Shown one piece after another: positions 7,289 to 17,495 of a stretch of DNA of 64,000 bases (position 1 is its first letter; every line of letters starts with the position of its first letter). Source of the stretch: Actinomyces ruminicola (lineage in GTDB: Bacteria > Actinomycetota > Actinomycetes > Actinomycetales > Actinomycetaceae); the NCBI RefSeq assembly GCF_900103885.1, contig NZ_FNIM01000012.1:25009-89008 (forward strand), in the 5' to 3' direction. The position numbers were made by a program, and so were the translations under genes. The notes beneath the pieces are model-generated. The model searched no databases, was not told the origin of the DNA, and saw only the letters and a list, made by a program, of their open reading frames with translations.

Positions 7289-8479
7289 ATGCAACCATCG
7301 TCATCCGACACCACAACCAGCCCACGCATGGCCGTCGTGGTCGCCTGCGTCGCCCTGTTCACCGATATGCTCGTCTACGGGATTCTCATCCCGGTGCTCC
7401 CCCTGCTTCCCACCGTGACTGAGGTCGGCCCCTCGGCAACCGGTCTGCTCTTCGCCGCCTATGCAGCCGCACTGGTCATCGTCACGCCGGTCGCCGGGCG
7501 AGTCGTGGACAGACGCGGTCCTCGCGGGCCGCTGCTCGCCGCATTAGCGGGCCTGGCATGCGCATGTCTGCTGTTCACGATAGGGGGTCCCTACTGGCTG
7601 CTTCTGACCGCGCGGTCCCTCCAAGGAGCCGCCGCCGGGTTGAGCTGGGTGGCCGGGCTGTCACTGATCGCCGCAACCGTTCCGCTACAGCGACGCGGGG
7701 CCTGCCTCGGACTGGCGATGAGTATGGTTTCGGTCGGCGTGTTGGCAGGCCCTCCCCTAGCGGGTTGGTTGGCTGAACTCGGTGGACACTCCGCCCCCTT
7801 CCTTTTCGCGGCGACGCTGCTCATGATCGACGGCGCGCTCCGACTCGCCTTCGTCCGACCAACCCCACCGCCCTGCGACGACCCCGCCACCGCCATGGAT
7901 GTATTGCGGACGCCCGGATGCTGGTCAGTCGTCGCACTGATTCTCATAGGTGCCGCCGTTACCTCCTGCATTGAGCCGGTGCTCCCTATGCAACTGGCTC
8001 AGGGGTTCGGTGTAGGTGCTACCGGCATCGGCCTGCTGTTCGCGCTGCTGACCCTCGTCGGCGCCTGTCTCAACCCATTGGTCGGTGCCTGTTTACCACG
8101 CGTATCGCCAAGGCTGCCGGCACTGACAGGCGTCGCCGCCGCGGCCACAGGCCTGTTGCTGGTCGGGGCTGGACCGAACCTCCCGGTAATAGCCGCCGGG
8201 CTTGTGTGCCTCGGCGCTGCAATCGCGCTCCTAGTGGCGCCGGCAAGTGCACTGGTAGGCGTCCAAGGAGCCAAGGCCACACCTCCCGCCATCGGCGGCG
8301 CATACTCCCTCTACAACCTGGCTTACGCCGGAGGTCTATTCATCGGCCCTACCCTGAGTGGCACACTCACCGAGCGGATCGGCTTCGCTCCCGCCTGCCT
8401 AGCGATGGCAAGTCTTCTGGTGCTCTCCACCGCCATGTTCACTCGGTTACCGCGCAAGCTCGCGGCCATGCCCGGGTGA
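7289..8479 (+). CDS. MFS efflux transporter
   Basis: 396 aa, about 12 hydrophobic helices, no signal peptide. The first helix reads VACVALFTDMLVYGILIPVLPLLP, and the loop after helix 2 carries the MFS motif A-like GRVVDRRGPRGPLL. The family (DHA1-like drug:proton antiporters) exports small hydrophobic drugs; the substrate cannot be read from sequence. The ribosome site AGAAGAGGG precedes the ATG. It is co-directional with, and close behind, the TetR gene, which likely controls it. Confidence 0.88.
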   Translation: MQPSSSDTTTSPRMAVVVACVALFTDMLVYGILIPVLPLLPTVTEVGPSATGLLFAAYAAALVIVTPVAGRVVDRRGPRGPLLAALAGLACACLLFTIGGPYWLLLTARSLQGAAAGLSWVAGLSLIAATVPLQRRGACLGLAMSMVSVGVLAGPPLAGWLAELGGHSAPFLFAATLLMIDGALRLAFVRPTPPPCDDPATAMDVLRTPGCWSVVALILIGAAVTSCIEPVLPMQLAQGFGVGATGIGLLFALLTLVGACLNPLVGACLPRVSPRLPALTGVAAAATGLLLVGAGPNLPVIAAGLVCLGAAIALLVAPASALVGVQGAKATPPAIGGAYSLYNLAYAGGLFIGPTLSGTLTERIGFAPACLAMASLLVLSTAMFTRLPRKLAAMPG

Positions 8480-8482
8480 AAG

Positions 8483-8602
8483 TGTCCGAATCCGGCACAA
8501 ACGCGCCGTTCGCGCCGAACGGCATCGCGGCAATCGTTGGAATCATGCGGTTTCGTTGTCGGGCTGGGCGGTCAGACCCGGCGTTTGTGCCGATCTCGGA
8601 CA
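8483..8602. repeat. Inverted repeat with inner hairpin between convergent genes
   Basis: 22-base arms at 8483-8504 and 8581-8602 match at 19 of 22 positions and contain GATCGGCACAAACGC-like sequence related to the 23-bp family (compare unit 1 of copy A). Inside, 8505-8523 is a perfect 8-bp stem with a 3-base loop that can end MFS transcription. Confidence 0.65.
8505..8523 (+). terminator. Hairpin after MFS gene
   Basis: GCCGTTCG-CGC-CGAACGGC, 25 bp after the MFS stop codon; no U tract. Confidence 0.5.
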
Positions 8603-8620
8603 TTCCGGCTCCGCAGACCG

Positions 8621-9556
8621 TCAGTCGCCGCTGGGAAGGGGCCCGGCATGCGGCTCGTCGGTCTGCTCCATACCCTCCGCCGCGTTCGCCTCGGGCGCCT
8701 CCTCGGCGTCTTCCGCCTCTTCCCCTGCTCCCGCCTCATCGGGCTCGGCCGGGGGCTCGGGGACCTCGACGTCGGGGGCGGGGCGGCCGCCGGGGGCCTG
8801 GACCGGCGCGGCGGCGGGACGCTTGGCGGCCAGCTCTTCAAGCATCTCGTTGACGACCTCCTCGGCCGTCTTCTTCTCCGCGTCCATCGCCTTCTTGACG
8901 TCCGCGGCGTACAGGTCCACGTACTCCTGGCCGGACAGCGACATCAGCGCGTACATGATCTCGTCGGTGATGGAGCGCAGCACGAAGCGGTCGTTCTCCA
9001 GGCCCTTGTAGCGGGAGAAGTCCAGCGGCTCACCGATGACTATGCCCACCCGGTGCCGGGTCGAGGGCACCACCTGGCCGATGGGCTGAGCCAGGTTGGA
9101 GCCGATCATGGCAACCGGGATCACGGGCGCGCCCGTGGCCAGGGCGACGCGCGCCACTCCGGTCTTACCGCGGTACAGGCGCCCGTCGGGGCTGCGCGTG
9201 CCCTCGGGGTAGATGCCGAACAGCTCCCCCGAGCGCAGTCGGTCGATGCCTGCCTGCAGCGCCGCCATGGAGGCCTTGCCCCCGGAGCGGTCCACGGGGA
9301 TGGTGCCGACGGCGGTCATGAAGTTCTTCACCGCCCAGCCCTTGATTCCCTTGCCGGTGAAGTAGTCGGACTTGCCGATGAAGGCCACCTCGCGGTCCAT
9401 CAGCAGCGGCAGGAAGAAGGAGTCGATGACCGCCAGGTGGTTGGAGGCGAGGATGGCGGGACCCTCGGCGGGAATGTTCTCCTCACCCCGGATCCAGGGC
9501 TGGTACAGCATCTCCATGGCCGGGCCGACGGCGGCCTTGATACCTCGGTATCCCAT
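8621..9556 (-). CDS. plsC: 1-acylglycerol-3-phosphate acyltransferase
   Basis: Acylates lysophosphatidic acid to phosphatidic acid at the membrane face. 311 aa from an ATG with an excellent AGGAGG site. Block I NHLAVID (HX4D catalytic pair) is near residue 40 and block III YPEGTRSPDG near 117. After the ~230-residue catalytic fold comes an acidic, Pro/Ala-rich tail of about 80 residues (many Glu and Ala), not needed for catalysis in the family and probably disordered. It is divergent from the exonuclease gene and convergent with the MFS gene. Confidence 0.93.
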   Translation of the reverse strand: MGYRGIKAAVGPAMEMLYQPWIRGEENIPAEGPAILASNHLAVIDSFFLPLLMDREVAFIGKSDYFTGKGIKGWAVKNFMTAVGTIPVDRSGGKASMAALQAGIDRLRSGELFGIYPEGTRSPDGRLYRGKTGVARVALATGAPVIPVAMIGSNLAQPIGQVVPSTRHRVGIVIGEPLDFSRYKGLENDRFVLRSITDEIMYALMSLSGQEYVDLYAADVKKAMDAEKKTAEEVVNEMLEELAAKRPAAAPVQAPGGRPAPDVEVPEPPAEPDEAGAGEEAEDAEEAPEANAAEGMEQTDEPHAGPLPSGD

Positions 9557-9652
9557 GTGGGACCTCCTGTGCTGCGGCGGGCGGGAAGTCGCCGGGCCGT
9601 CCGGGTACGCCCGCCGGGCGTGTCCACGGCTGGATCGGCTGCGCACAAAGTC

Positions 9653-9658
9653 TAGCCT
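9653..9658 (+). promoter_or_regulatory. -10 box for leaderless exonuclease gene
   Basis: TAGCCT six bases before the GTG at 9665. The spacing supports GTG 9665, rather than the ATG at 9779, as start. Confidence 0.45.
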
Positions 9659-9664
9659 CGCGAT

Positions 9665-11410
9665 GTGCCCCTTGATGCGCTCTCGACCCGACCGCCCGGT
9701 ATTGCCCGCGCCGGCCGGCTCCCGGGCGACGCCAGTGCGCCGGGCGGACCGCACCCGGTTCAGGCCTCTTTCACCGACATGGGCACGCCGCTGCGCGAAG
9801 TCACCTTCGTCGTCGTCGACCTGGAGACCACCGGGGGCGGACCGGGCGCCCACGCCATCACCGAGATCGGCGCGGTGAAGGTGCGCGGCGGCGTGGTGGA
9901 TTCGGAGTTCTCCACGCTCGTAAACCCGGGGGCGGCGATCCCCGCGCAGATCACCGTCATGACCGGCATCACCAATGCGATGGTCGCCGGGGCCCCGCCG
10001 GTCGGCCAGGCACTGGCGGCATTCCTGGACTGGGCCGATCTGACCGCTCCGACCACGGTGGCGGTGGCCCACAACGCGCGCTTCGACCTTGGCCACCTGC
10101 GCGGCGCGGCCCGCGCCCTCGGCCTGGACTGGCACGAGCCCGCCGTGCTGGACACGCTGGCGCTGGCCCGCCGGGCCTGGCCCCGCACGAGTGTGCCCAA
10201 CCACAAGCTGGGCACACTCGCCGCCTTCGTGGGCTCGCCGACCACGCCCGCGCACCGGGCCCTGGACGACGCCCGCGCCACCATGGACGTGCTGCACGCC
10301 GCGCTGGAGGCGCTCGGCCCCCAGGGAGTCACCCACTTTGAGGACCTGTCCACCGCCACCGACCCGGTGCCCTCCTCCCGCCGGGTCAAGAGTCGCCTGG
10401 CCGACGGCCTGCCCGCCGCACCCGGCGTCTACCAGTTCCTCTCCCCCGCCGGGCAGGTGCTGTACGTGGGCAGCGCGGTCAACCTGCACCGCCGGGTGCG
10501 CTCCTACTTCACGGCCGCGGAGAAGCGCACCAAGGTGGCCCGCATGTTGGACACGACCGTGGCGGTACGGACGATCGAGACGCCCACCGAGCTGGAGGCC
10601 CGCGTGCGCGAGCTGCGGCTGATCGCCGAGCTGGACCCGCCGGTCAACCGGCGCTCGCGCTCCCCGCGGCGCCGCCCCTGGCTGTGCCTGTCCGCCACGC
10701 CGCACCCGCATTTGGCGCTGACCACTGCGCTGCCCCTGGCCGAGGCCGGCTGCGCCGTCGGCCCTTTCCCCTCGCGCACAGCGGCCCGGGAGGCGCAACG
10801 TGCCGCCGAGTCGGTGCTGCGGCTGGATGCCTGGGACGGGCGCGCCGCCCGCTCCGTGCGCCGCAACGACTCCCCCGCCGACGCCGACACTGCGCTGCGG
10901 GCCCTGTCCGGCGAGATAGACCTGGTGGCCGGCCCGCTGCTGGCACGGATCGCGGAGTTGTCCGCGGCGGAGCGCTATGAGGAGGCGGGGCTGTGGACCC
11001 GGCGGCTGCGCGCGCTGCTGCTGGGGGCGTGCCGGGCGGAGAAGGCGCGGCCTTTGCTGACCTGCCCGCACCTGCTGGCGGCCCGACGCCGCGAGGGCGG
11101 CGGCTGGGAGCTGGTGGACGTGCGCTGGGGACGACTGGCCGGCTCGGCCGTCACCCCACCCGGGGCGGACCCGCGCCCCACCATCGCCACGCTGCGCGCC
11201 ACCGCACAGGTAGTGGACCGGCCCGCGCGTGTCGGGGCCGACACGAGCGTGGAGGAGACCGCGCTGCTGGCCGATTGGGTGCTGGATGCCGGGGCGCGGC
11301 TGGTGGAGATTGAAGGCGACGACGGCGACGCGGGTGGGGAGCCCGCGACGCTGTGCTGGCCGGTGGGAGCCGCAGCGAGGCACCGGCGCGTCATTGACGC
11401 CGAGGGGTGA
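9665..11410 (+). CDS. DEDDh 3'-5' exonuclease fused to GIY-YIG nuclease domain
   Basis: 581 aa; counterpart of mycobacterial Rv2191-type proteins. Residues ~40-210 form a DnaQ/epsilon-like exonuclease (VVDLETTGGG, then HRALDDARATMDVL). Residues ~245-330 form a UvrC-like GIY-YIG domain (PAAPGVYQFLSPAGQVLYVG). The C-terminal third has no recognised domain. The family is thought to act in DNA repair; the exact reaction is not established here. The segment VQASFTDMGTPL before the first motif is conserved in relatives, so the start must be upstream of the ATG at 9779. GTG 9665 with its -10 box at leaderless distance fits. Confidence 0.88.
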   Translation: MPLDALSTRPPGIARAGRLPGDASAPGGPHPVQASFTDMGTPLREVTFVVVDLETTGGGPGAHAITEIGAVKVRGGVVDSEFSTLVNPGAAIPAQITVMTGITNAMVAGAPPVGQALAAFLDWADLTAPTTVAVAHNARFDLGHLRGAARALGLDWHEPAVLDTLALARRAWPRTSVPNHKLGTLAAFVGSPTTPAHRALDDARATMDVLHAALEALGPQGVTHFEDLSTATDPVPSSRRVKSRLADGLPAAPGVYQFLSPAGQVLYVGSAVNLHRRVRSYFTAAEKRTKVARMLDTTVAVRTIETPTELEARVRELRLIAELDPPVNRRSRSPRRRPWLCLSATPHPHLALTTALPLAEAGCAVGPFPSRTAAREAQRAAESVLRLDAWDGRAARSVRRNDSPADADTALRALSGEIDLVAGPLLARIAELSAAERYEEAGLWTRRLRALLLGACRAEKARPLLTCPHLLAARRREGGGWELVDVRWGRLAGSAVTPPGADPRPTIATLRATAQVVDRPARVGADTSVEETALLADWVLDAGARLVEIEGDDGDAGGEPATLCWPVGAAARHRRVIDAEG

Positions 11411-11464
11411 GGCGGTCGCCTCCGCTGGGCCCCGGGTCTCCCGGTGGTCGGCGTCGGTCGGCCG

Positions 11465-11908
11465 TCAGCCTGCGGGGGTGACAGAGCCGCGGCGCACCCG
11501 CAGCGCCCTGGCGACGCCCTCCTGGAGGCTGAGCGGATCCAGGGGCCGCGGCACCACGACCTCGGCCTTGGCCCAGGCGGCCAGCCAGTCGTCCTGGGGG
11601 CGGGCAGTCAGCAGCACCACCGGGGGCCGCCGCTCCAGCTCGGTGAAGAGCTCGTGGGCCAGACCCATGCCGCCCAGCTTCTTGGTCTCGGCGTCCAGCA
11701 CTAGCGCTGCGAAGGGCGCCTTGCCGGCCTTCTCGCGATCCTTGATGGCCAGGCGGACGCCCTCGGCGGTCGCCGCCTCGGTCCAGGACACGCGCGACAG
11801 TCCCTTGGCGGGCCGACGGCCGACGCCGTCGATCACCTGTCGGCGCACGGTGGCGTCATCGGAGAAGACGAGGAGGTCGAGGGTGGCGGCATCTGCCTGG
11901 TCGGTCAT
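11465..11908 (-). CDS. Stand-alone receiver-like (REC) protein
   Basis: 147 aa with the alternating strand/helix pattern of a response-regulator receiver: acidic pair near SDD (residue ~17), candidate phospho-acceptor in ALVLDAET near residue 70, Thr in LLTARPQ near 100. The usual conserved Lys-Pro is replaced by Arg-Pro (VVPRPLDP), and the middle has an inserted basic stretch. No output domain and no histidine kinase nearby. It may be a pseudo-receiver or an adaptor. Good GGAGG ribosome site. Confidence 0.7.
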   Translation of the reverse strand: MTDQADAATLDLLVFSDDATVRRQVIDGVGRRPAKGLSRVSWTEAATAEGVRLAIKDREKAGKAPFAALVLDAETKKLGGMGLAHELFTELERRPPVVLLTARPQDDWLAAWAKAEVVVPRPLDPLSLQEGVARALRVRRGSVTPAG

Positions 11909-12135
11909 GCGGTCCTCCAGTGGACGACGGGGCTTTAGCGGTCAGTGTAATCGTGCCGCCGAGGCACGTCGTACTCTTCTATGCCGACCGATCACCGTCT
12001 ACGATGAATCTTGTCTAGGACTTCAGTCTCACTCATGATTCTGTTGCTCCGGGACCGACAGCAAGTATCTGCGGCTGTCAATAGCAGTCAGCAACACCGT
12101 CATACGAACCGCACTACCCGCGAGGCAGGACCGCC

Positions 12136-12777
12136 ATGACCACACCGACCGATACCGCCAAGTACACGCTTCCCGAGCTCCCCTACGACTACGCCGCGCT
12201 CGAGCCGCACATCTCCGGGCGCATCATGGAGCTCCACCACGACCGCCACCACGCCGCCTACGTGACCGGCGCGAACGCCGCCCTGGAGCAGCTGGCCGCG
12301 GCCCGCGCCGAGGGGGATTTCGCCGCCATCAACCTGTGGGAGAAGAACCTGGCCTTCAACCTCGGCGGACACCTCAACCACTCGATCTTCTGGAAGAACC
12401 TGTCCCCCAGCGGCGGCGGCGAGCCCGAGGGCGAGCTGGCGGAGGCCATCAAGGACTCCTTCGGCTCCTTCGCCGCCCTCAAGCAGCAGCTGAACGCCGC
12501 CGCGCTGGGTATTCAGGGCTCCGGCTGGGCGGTGCTGGCCTACGACTCGGTCTCCGGCCGCCTGGTCACCTTCCAGCTGTTCGACCAGCAGGGCAACGTG
12601 CCCGTGGGCACGATCCCGCTGTTCCAGATCGACATGTGGGAGCACGCCTTCTACCTCGACTACCTCAACGTCAAGGCGGATTACCTGGCCGCCATCTGGC
12701 AGATTGTCAACTGGGAGGACGTCGCCGAGCGCCTGGCGAACGCCGTCGCCCACGCCGAGGGCCTGATCGTGCGCTGA
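12136..12777 (+). CDS. sodA: Superoxide dismutase, Mn/Fe type
   Basis: 213 aa cytosolic enzyme that dismutates superoxide to oxygen and hydrogen peroxide. All metal ligands are visible: His in MELHHDRHHAAYV, His in LGGHLNHSIFWKNL, Asp and His in QIDMWEHAFYLDY. The active-site GSGWAVLAYD is of the Mn/Fe cambialistic style; metal preference is not decidable. A GGCAGGA ribosome site precedes the ATG. It is a single-gene unit: the 227-bp upstream gap separates it from the divergent REC-like gene and a hairpin follows it. Confidence 0.97.
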   Translation: MTTPTDTAKYTLPELPYDYAALEPHISGRIMELHHDRHHAAYVTGANAALEQLAAARAEGDFAAINLWEKNLAFNLGGHLNHSIFWKNLSPSGGGEPEGELAEAIKDSFGSFAALKQQLNAAALGIQGSGWAVLAYDSVSGRLVTFQLFDQQGNVPVGTIPLFQIDMWEHAFYLDYLNVKADYLAAIWQIVNWEDVAERLANAVAHAEGLIVR

Positions 12778-12826
12778 CGCTCCACGCCGCCTGAGGGAAG
12801 CGCGGCCGTTGTAGCCGCATGCGCGC

Positions 12827-12864
12827 GAGGGCCGCCCGGCACCAGTGGTGCCCGGGCGGCCCTC
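12827..12864. terminator. Bidirectional hairpin between sodA and FKBP gene
   Basis: 18-bp stem with one bulged C (GAGGGCCGCCCGGCACCA against its complement), between two convergent stops, so it can serve both genes. Confidence 0.75.
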
Positions 12865-12890
12865 GCTATACCGACGCTTGCGGTGGGCGC

Positions 12891-13871
12891 CTACAGGATC
12901 TTGGCGACGTCAACCACGTAGGCGGAAGCCTTGGTCCCCTGCGTCTCGTCCCCGGGGATGAGGATGACGACGCGTGAGCCGACCGGCACGCCGGCCAGGC
13001 CACCGACCGGCGCACCCGACGCGACGGTCATGAGCTGAGGTGTACCAGCCTCCCAGGAGGACTGCAGCGAGCCGTTGTCGCCCCAGTTGACGAAAGCCAG
13101 TTCCAGTACCACCTGGTCTCCCTCGGCCACCTCATCACCGCTGCCGCGCGCCAGGACGATGTTCTCCTGCTCGGTAGGCGCCTCGGCGCCGTCGGTCACG
13201 GAGACGGTGGCTGCTGCGCCCAGATCGCCGCTGACGGTGACGCCGCGGTCGGCCAGCAATTGCTGCGCCTCGGCGACGACCTGCGCGTCCTTGGTTGCGG
13301 ACACGGCCTCATCGGCGGTCACCACGCCCTTGATCTCGATTACGAACACCAGATCGCCCGAGGGGTAGCCCTCGGCGACCGAGCTCCCGTACGCGAGCTC
13401 GGCGGGGATGGACAGCTCCAGCCGGTCCCCGGCATGACGCCCGACAAGCCCGCAGCGCCAGCCGGAGATCAGCCCGCTCAGGCTGAAGGGCGTCGACTCT
13501 CCACGTGCATACGAGGAGTCGAATACCTCTGTGGCGCCCCACTCCCAGCCGGCGTAGTCGGCCACGACGATGGAGTCCTCGGTCACCTCCGCACCGTCAC
13601 CCGTCTGAAGCGTCTTGACGGTCAGGTTCGCGGGGGCGTCGCCGTCACCCCAGGTGATGGTCGGCTCGGCTCCGGCCTCCCCCTCCAGGGTGGGCAGGGA
13701 GTCGGCGTCGTCGTCAATGGTCAACGTAGAGCAGTCGACGGCGCTCAAGGGAGTGACGGTGGCCTCGGCCGAGGCGGAGGCGCTGGCGCCCCCGGACGAG
13801 TCGGAGCAGCCCGCCAGGGCCAAGCAGGCGGAAACAGCCAGTGCGGGCAGGACGGTTGCGGCACGGCGCAA
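12891..13871 (-). CDS. FKBP-type peptidyl-prolyl isomerase lipoprotein
   Basis: 326 aa extracytoplasmic lipoprotein: signal peptide with lipobox LALAGC, Cys at residue ~21, then a Ser/Ala linker. Residues ~90-190 hold a standard FKBP fold (VVADYAGWEWG, FDSSY, LISGWRCGLVG, PAELAYG, DLVFVIEI). A second, weaker FKBP-like half follows (VVLELAFVNWGD, AGVPVGSRVVILIPGD), ending at the C terminus. Probable role: cis-trans prolyl isomerisation of exported proteins. It starts at TTG, chosen because a GAGGAG ribosome site lies eight bases upstream and the signal peptide begins there. Confidence 0.88.
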   Translation of the reverse strand: MRRAATVLPALAVSACLALAGCSDSSGGASASASAEATVTPLSAVDCSTLTIDDDADSLPTLEGEAGAEPTITWGDGDAPANLTVKTLQTGDGAEVTEDSIVVADYAGWEWGATEVFDSSYARGESTPFSLSGLISGWRCGLVGRHAGDRLELSIPAELAYGSSVAEGYPSGDLVFVIEIKGVVTADEAVSATKDAQVVAEAQQLLADRGVTVSGDLGAAATVSVTDGAEAPTEQENIVLARGSGDEVAEGDQVVLELAFVNWGDNGSLQSSWEAGTPQLMTVASGAPVGGLAGVPVGSRVVILIPGDETQGTKASAYVVDVAKIL

Positions 13872-14002
13872 TGTAGTTCTCCTCGGGTGCGTGCGGATGG
13901 CGACGGGGTGAGGCGGGAGACGTGCGTCCGCTGCGCCACCCCGGCGCTTGACGGCACCGGCGCCCGCAGGGCCGGCTGCACGTGGGGCTGGGTGGTCAGC
14001 GC

Positions 14003-14404
14003 TCAGTGGAAGGACTCGCCGCAGGCGCAGGTGCCCACGGCGTTGGGGTTGTCGATGGTGAAGCCCTGCTTCTCGATCGTGTCGGAGAAGTCGATGGTGG
14101 CGCCGTTCAGGTACGGCACGCTCATGCGGTCCACCACGACCTCGACGGTCGCCAGCTCGGCGTCATCGGTGGCGAAGGAGCGGATGGCGTCGCCGTCGAG
14201 TACGCGCTCATCGAAGTAGAGCTGGTACACGAGCCCGGAGCAGCCGCCCGGCTGCACGGCCACGCGCAGGCGCAGGTCGTCGCGTCCCTCCTGGACCAGC
14301 AGGCTGGCCACCTTGGCGGCGGCAGTCTCGGTGAGGATGACCTCGTGGGCGGGGGCATCGGTGGTTGCGTCGCCGCCGGCGTCGGTCACGGTGGTCTGAG
14401 CCAT
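14003..14404 (-). CDS. erpA: Iron-sulfur cluster insertion protein (HesB/IscA family)
   Basis: 133 aa A-type carrier that accepts Fe-S clusters and passes them to apoproteins. The three cluster cysteines are present: one in QPGGCSGLVYQLYFDE (about residue 80) and two in the C-terminal CACGESFH. The N-terminal extension of about 25 residues is low complexity. Strong AGGAGGAG ribosome site. It sits alone between the FKBP lipoprotein and the ABC-F gene. Annotated as ErpA by similarity to the actinobacterial ErpA/IscA type; IscA naming is an alternative. Confidence 0.9.
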   Translation of the reverse strand: MAQTTVTDAGGDATTDAPAHEVILTETAAAKVASLLVQEGRDDLRLRVAVQPGGCSGLVYQLYFDERVLDGDAIRSFATDDAELATVEVVVDRMSVPYLNGATIDFSDTIEKQGFTIDNPNAVGTCACGESFH

Positions 14405-14540
14405 ATCTGTCTCCTCCTAAGGGGTGCCTTGCACCGGGGCGAACACGCCGACGGTCCAGAATGTTCCCCTCACCCTACGTCGTGCCGCATGGCGGACGGG
14501 AATACCGGCGGGCGTGATGGCACTCACCGTGGCGGGCGGG

Positions 14541-16199
<1,659 letters not shown>

Positions 16200-16205
16200 G
16201 CCCGC

Positions 16206-16211
16206 ATGCTA
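16206..16211 (-). promoter_or_regulatory. -10 box for leaderless ABC-F gene
   Basis: TAGCAT, six bases before the GTG start at 16199. Confidence 0.45.
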
Positions 16212-16314
16212 CGGGCATCCGGGCCGCGCTCCGTTCGCCGACGGCGGTCACCCAGGACGGTTGTGCGTCACACCGGCCGTAGGCGGGCCGGACAGCACCG
16301 TCTCCCGGATCGCC

Positions 16315-17073
16315 TCAGTCCCACCACAGCCAGGTGCCCATTGGTCCGTGAGTCCAGTGTCGGCGCAGCGGCTTGAGCTCGTCGGGACCGCTGCGGGCGT
16401 CCAGCTCGTACCGCTCGGCCACGCAGCGCCATACCTCCTGCAGGCCCAGCGCCACCAGCGCCTCCAGCTCCTCGGCGTCGGCGGGGTCACGGTCCTCCCA
16501 CTCATCGCACTCGTCATAGCCGTCGCGGTAGTCGCAGTCATCGCCGACGAGCGCATCGACCGCATCGAAAAGAGTGTCAAGCAGGTCGGGGTCCTCGATC
16601 CACAGCCCCTCGACGCTGATGCGCTCGTCCCGGCGCTGTGGCCCGATGCCGTAGCCGGACAGGCGGACCCGCCCGTCGGCGCGTACACAGGCGCGCAGCA
16701 ATGCCCCCAGGGTGGGGCCGAGGTTCTGCCGGTCGGTCAGCTGCTGGGCGGGCAGGATCTCGAGCAGGCGGCGCGCAGTGGCCGGACCCAGGTCGTGGAA
16801 GGGCGTGTAGTCGTCCTCCGGGGTGCCGTCGGCGGTGATGATGCCGGCGGGAGCGAAGCCGAACTGCGCGGGGATCACGGTGGAGCGCAGCTCGTCGCGG
16901 CAGTCGGCCAGCGCGTGCCACACGCCGGCTCGCACCGTCCAGCCGCGTGGCCCGTACAGGCCGGCTTCGGCTTCCGGGTCCCGCACAGGGCTCGGGGCGG
17001 GGCGCGGCGTCGGCGAGCCGGCAGCAAGGGCGCTCGGGTCCGCTGCGGGAGTGGTGGATGAGAGCGTAGTCAT
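16315..17073 (-). CDS. Unknown protein, 252 aa
   Basis: Not recognised. The start was set at ATG 17073 because a GAGGAG site precedes it; a longer frame reaches 17256 but has a low-complexity extension. The first ~40 residues are Ser/Thr/Pro/Ala-rich. Then comes a compact soluble domain with several Trp (GWTVRAGVWHAL, FHDLGPATARRLLEILPAQQ) and a strongly acidic stretch near residue 180 (DDCDYRDGYDECDEWEDRD). The protein ends in WLWWD. No signal peptide or membrane helix. It resembles uncharacterised actinobacterial cytosolic proteins; the acidic cluster might bind cations. No operon partner. Confidence 0.75.
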   Translation of the reverse strand: MTTLSSTTPAADPSALAAGSPTPRPAPSPVRDPEAEAGLYGPRGWTVRAGVWHALADCRDELRSTVIPAQFGFAPAGIITADGTPEDDYTPFHDLGPATARRLLEILPAQQLTDRQNLGPTLGALLRACVRADGRVRLSGYGIGPQRRDERISVEGLWIEDPDLLDTLFDAVDALVGDDCDYRDGYDECDEWEDRDPADAEELEALVALGLQEVWRCVAERYELDARSGPDELKPLRRHWTHGPMGTWLWWD

Positions 17074-17495
17074 AGCGGGTCTCCTCTGGCTGGGCGCCGC
17101 AGCGGCGTGGGCGGTTGCTGAATCCAGCGCTGCCCGGGGCGCGGCGTCGGCTTGTCTGGGCGACGGCGGCTTCGCCGTCGGCTTCAGCGTGCGCCGAGTC
17201 GGCATTGTTTCGCCGACCGCCTGTGAATGGGACTTCTGGGGGGTGTGCCCGAGCATGACGGTGGATTTCGGTGGAGCGTCGGCCAGCGATCAGAACAAGC
17301 CATCCCTCTTACATGCTGGCTTCCAGGCTTCTCAGGCGTGTTGCCCGGCCTCGCACGGACGGGGTCGGCAATACGCACCGGATCACCTTCAGGGGCGCTA
17401 CGCTGGCGTGCAGGGTCTTATGCGACTGGACCCCTCCACCCAGCCCGCCGCTCCCTGTCCTCGGGGCGAGGTCGGCGGCCGACGGTAAGGTCAAC
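17074..17495. other. Divergent intergenic region upstream of PTS gene
   Basis: 422 bp between the divergent unknown gene and the PTS permease. I found no BglG-type antiterminator hairpin and no antiterminator gene next to it. The only sure element is a GGTAAGG ribosome site before 17496. Confidence 0.4.

Noticed and set aside
8621..11383. One long minus-strand frame that would fuse a large N-terminal region to plsC
   Set aside because: The part upstream of 9556 is antisense to the exonuclease gene and is repetitive in composition; plsC has its own AGGAGG site and ATG at 9556.
17074..17495. BglG/LicT-type antiterminator target before the PTS gene
   Set aside because: No convincing RAT-like hairpin and no antiterminator gene adjacent.
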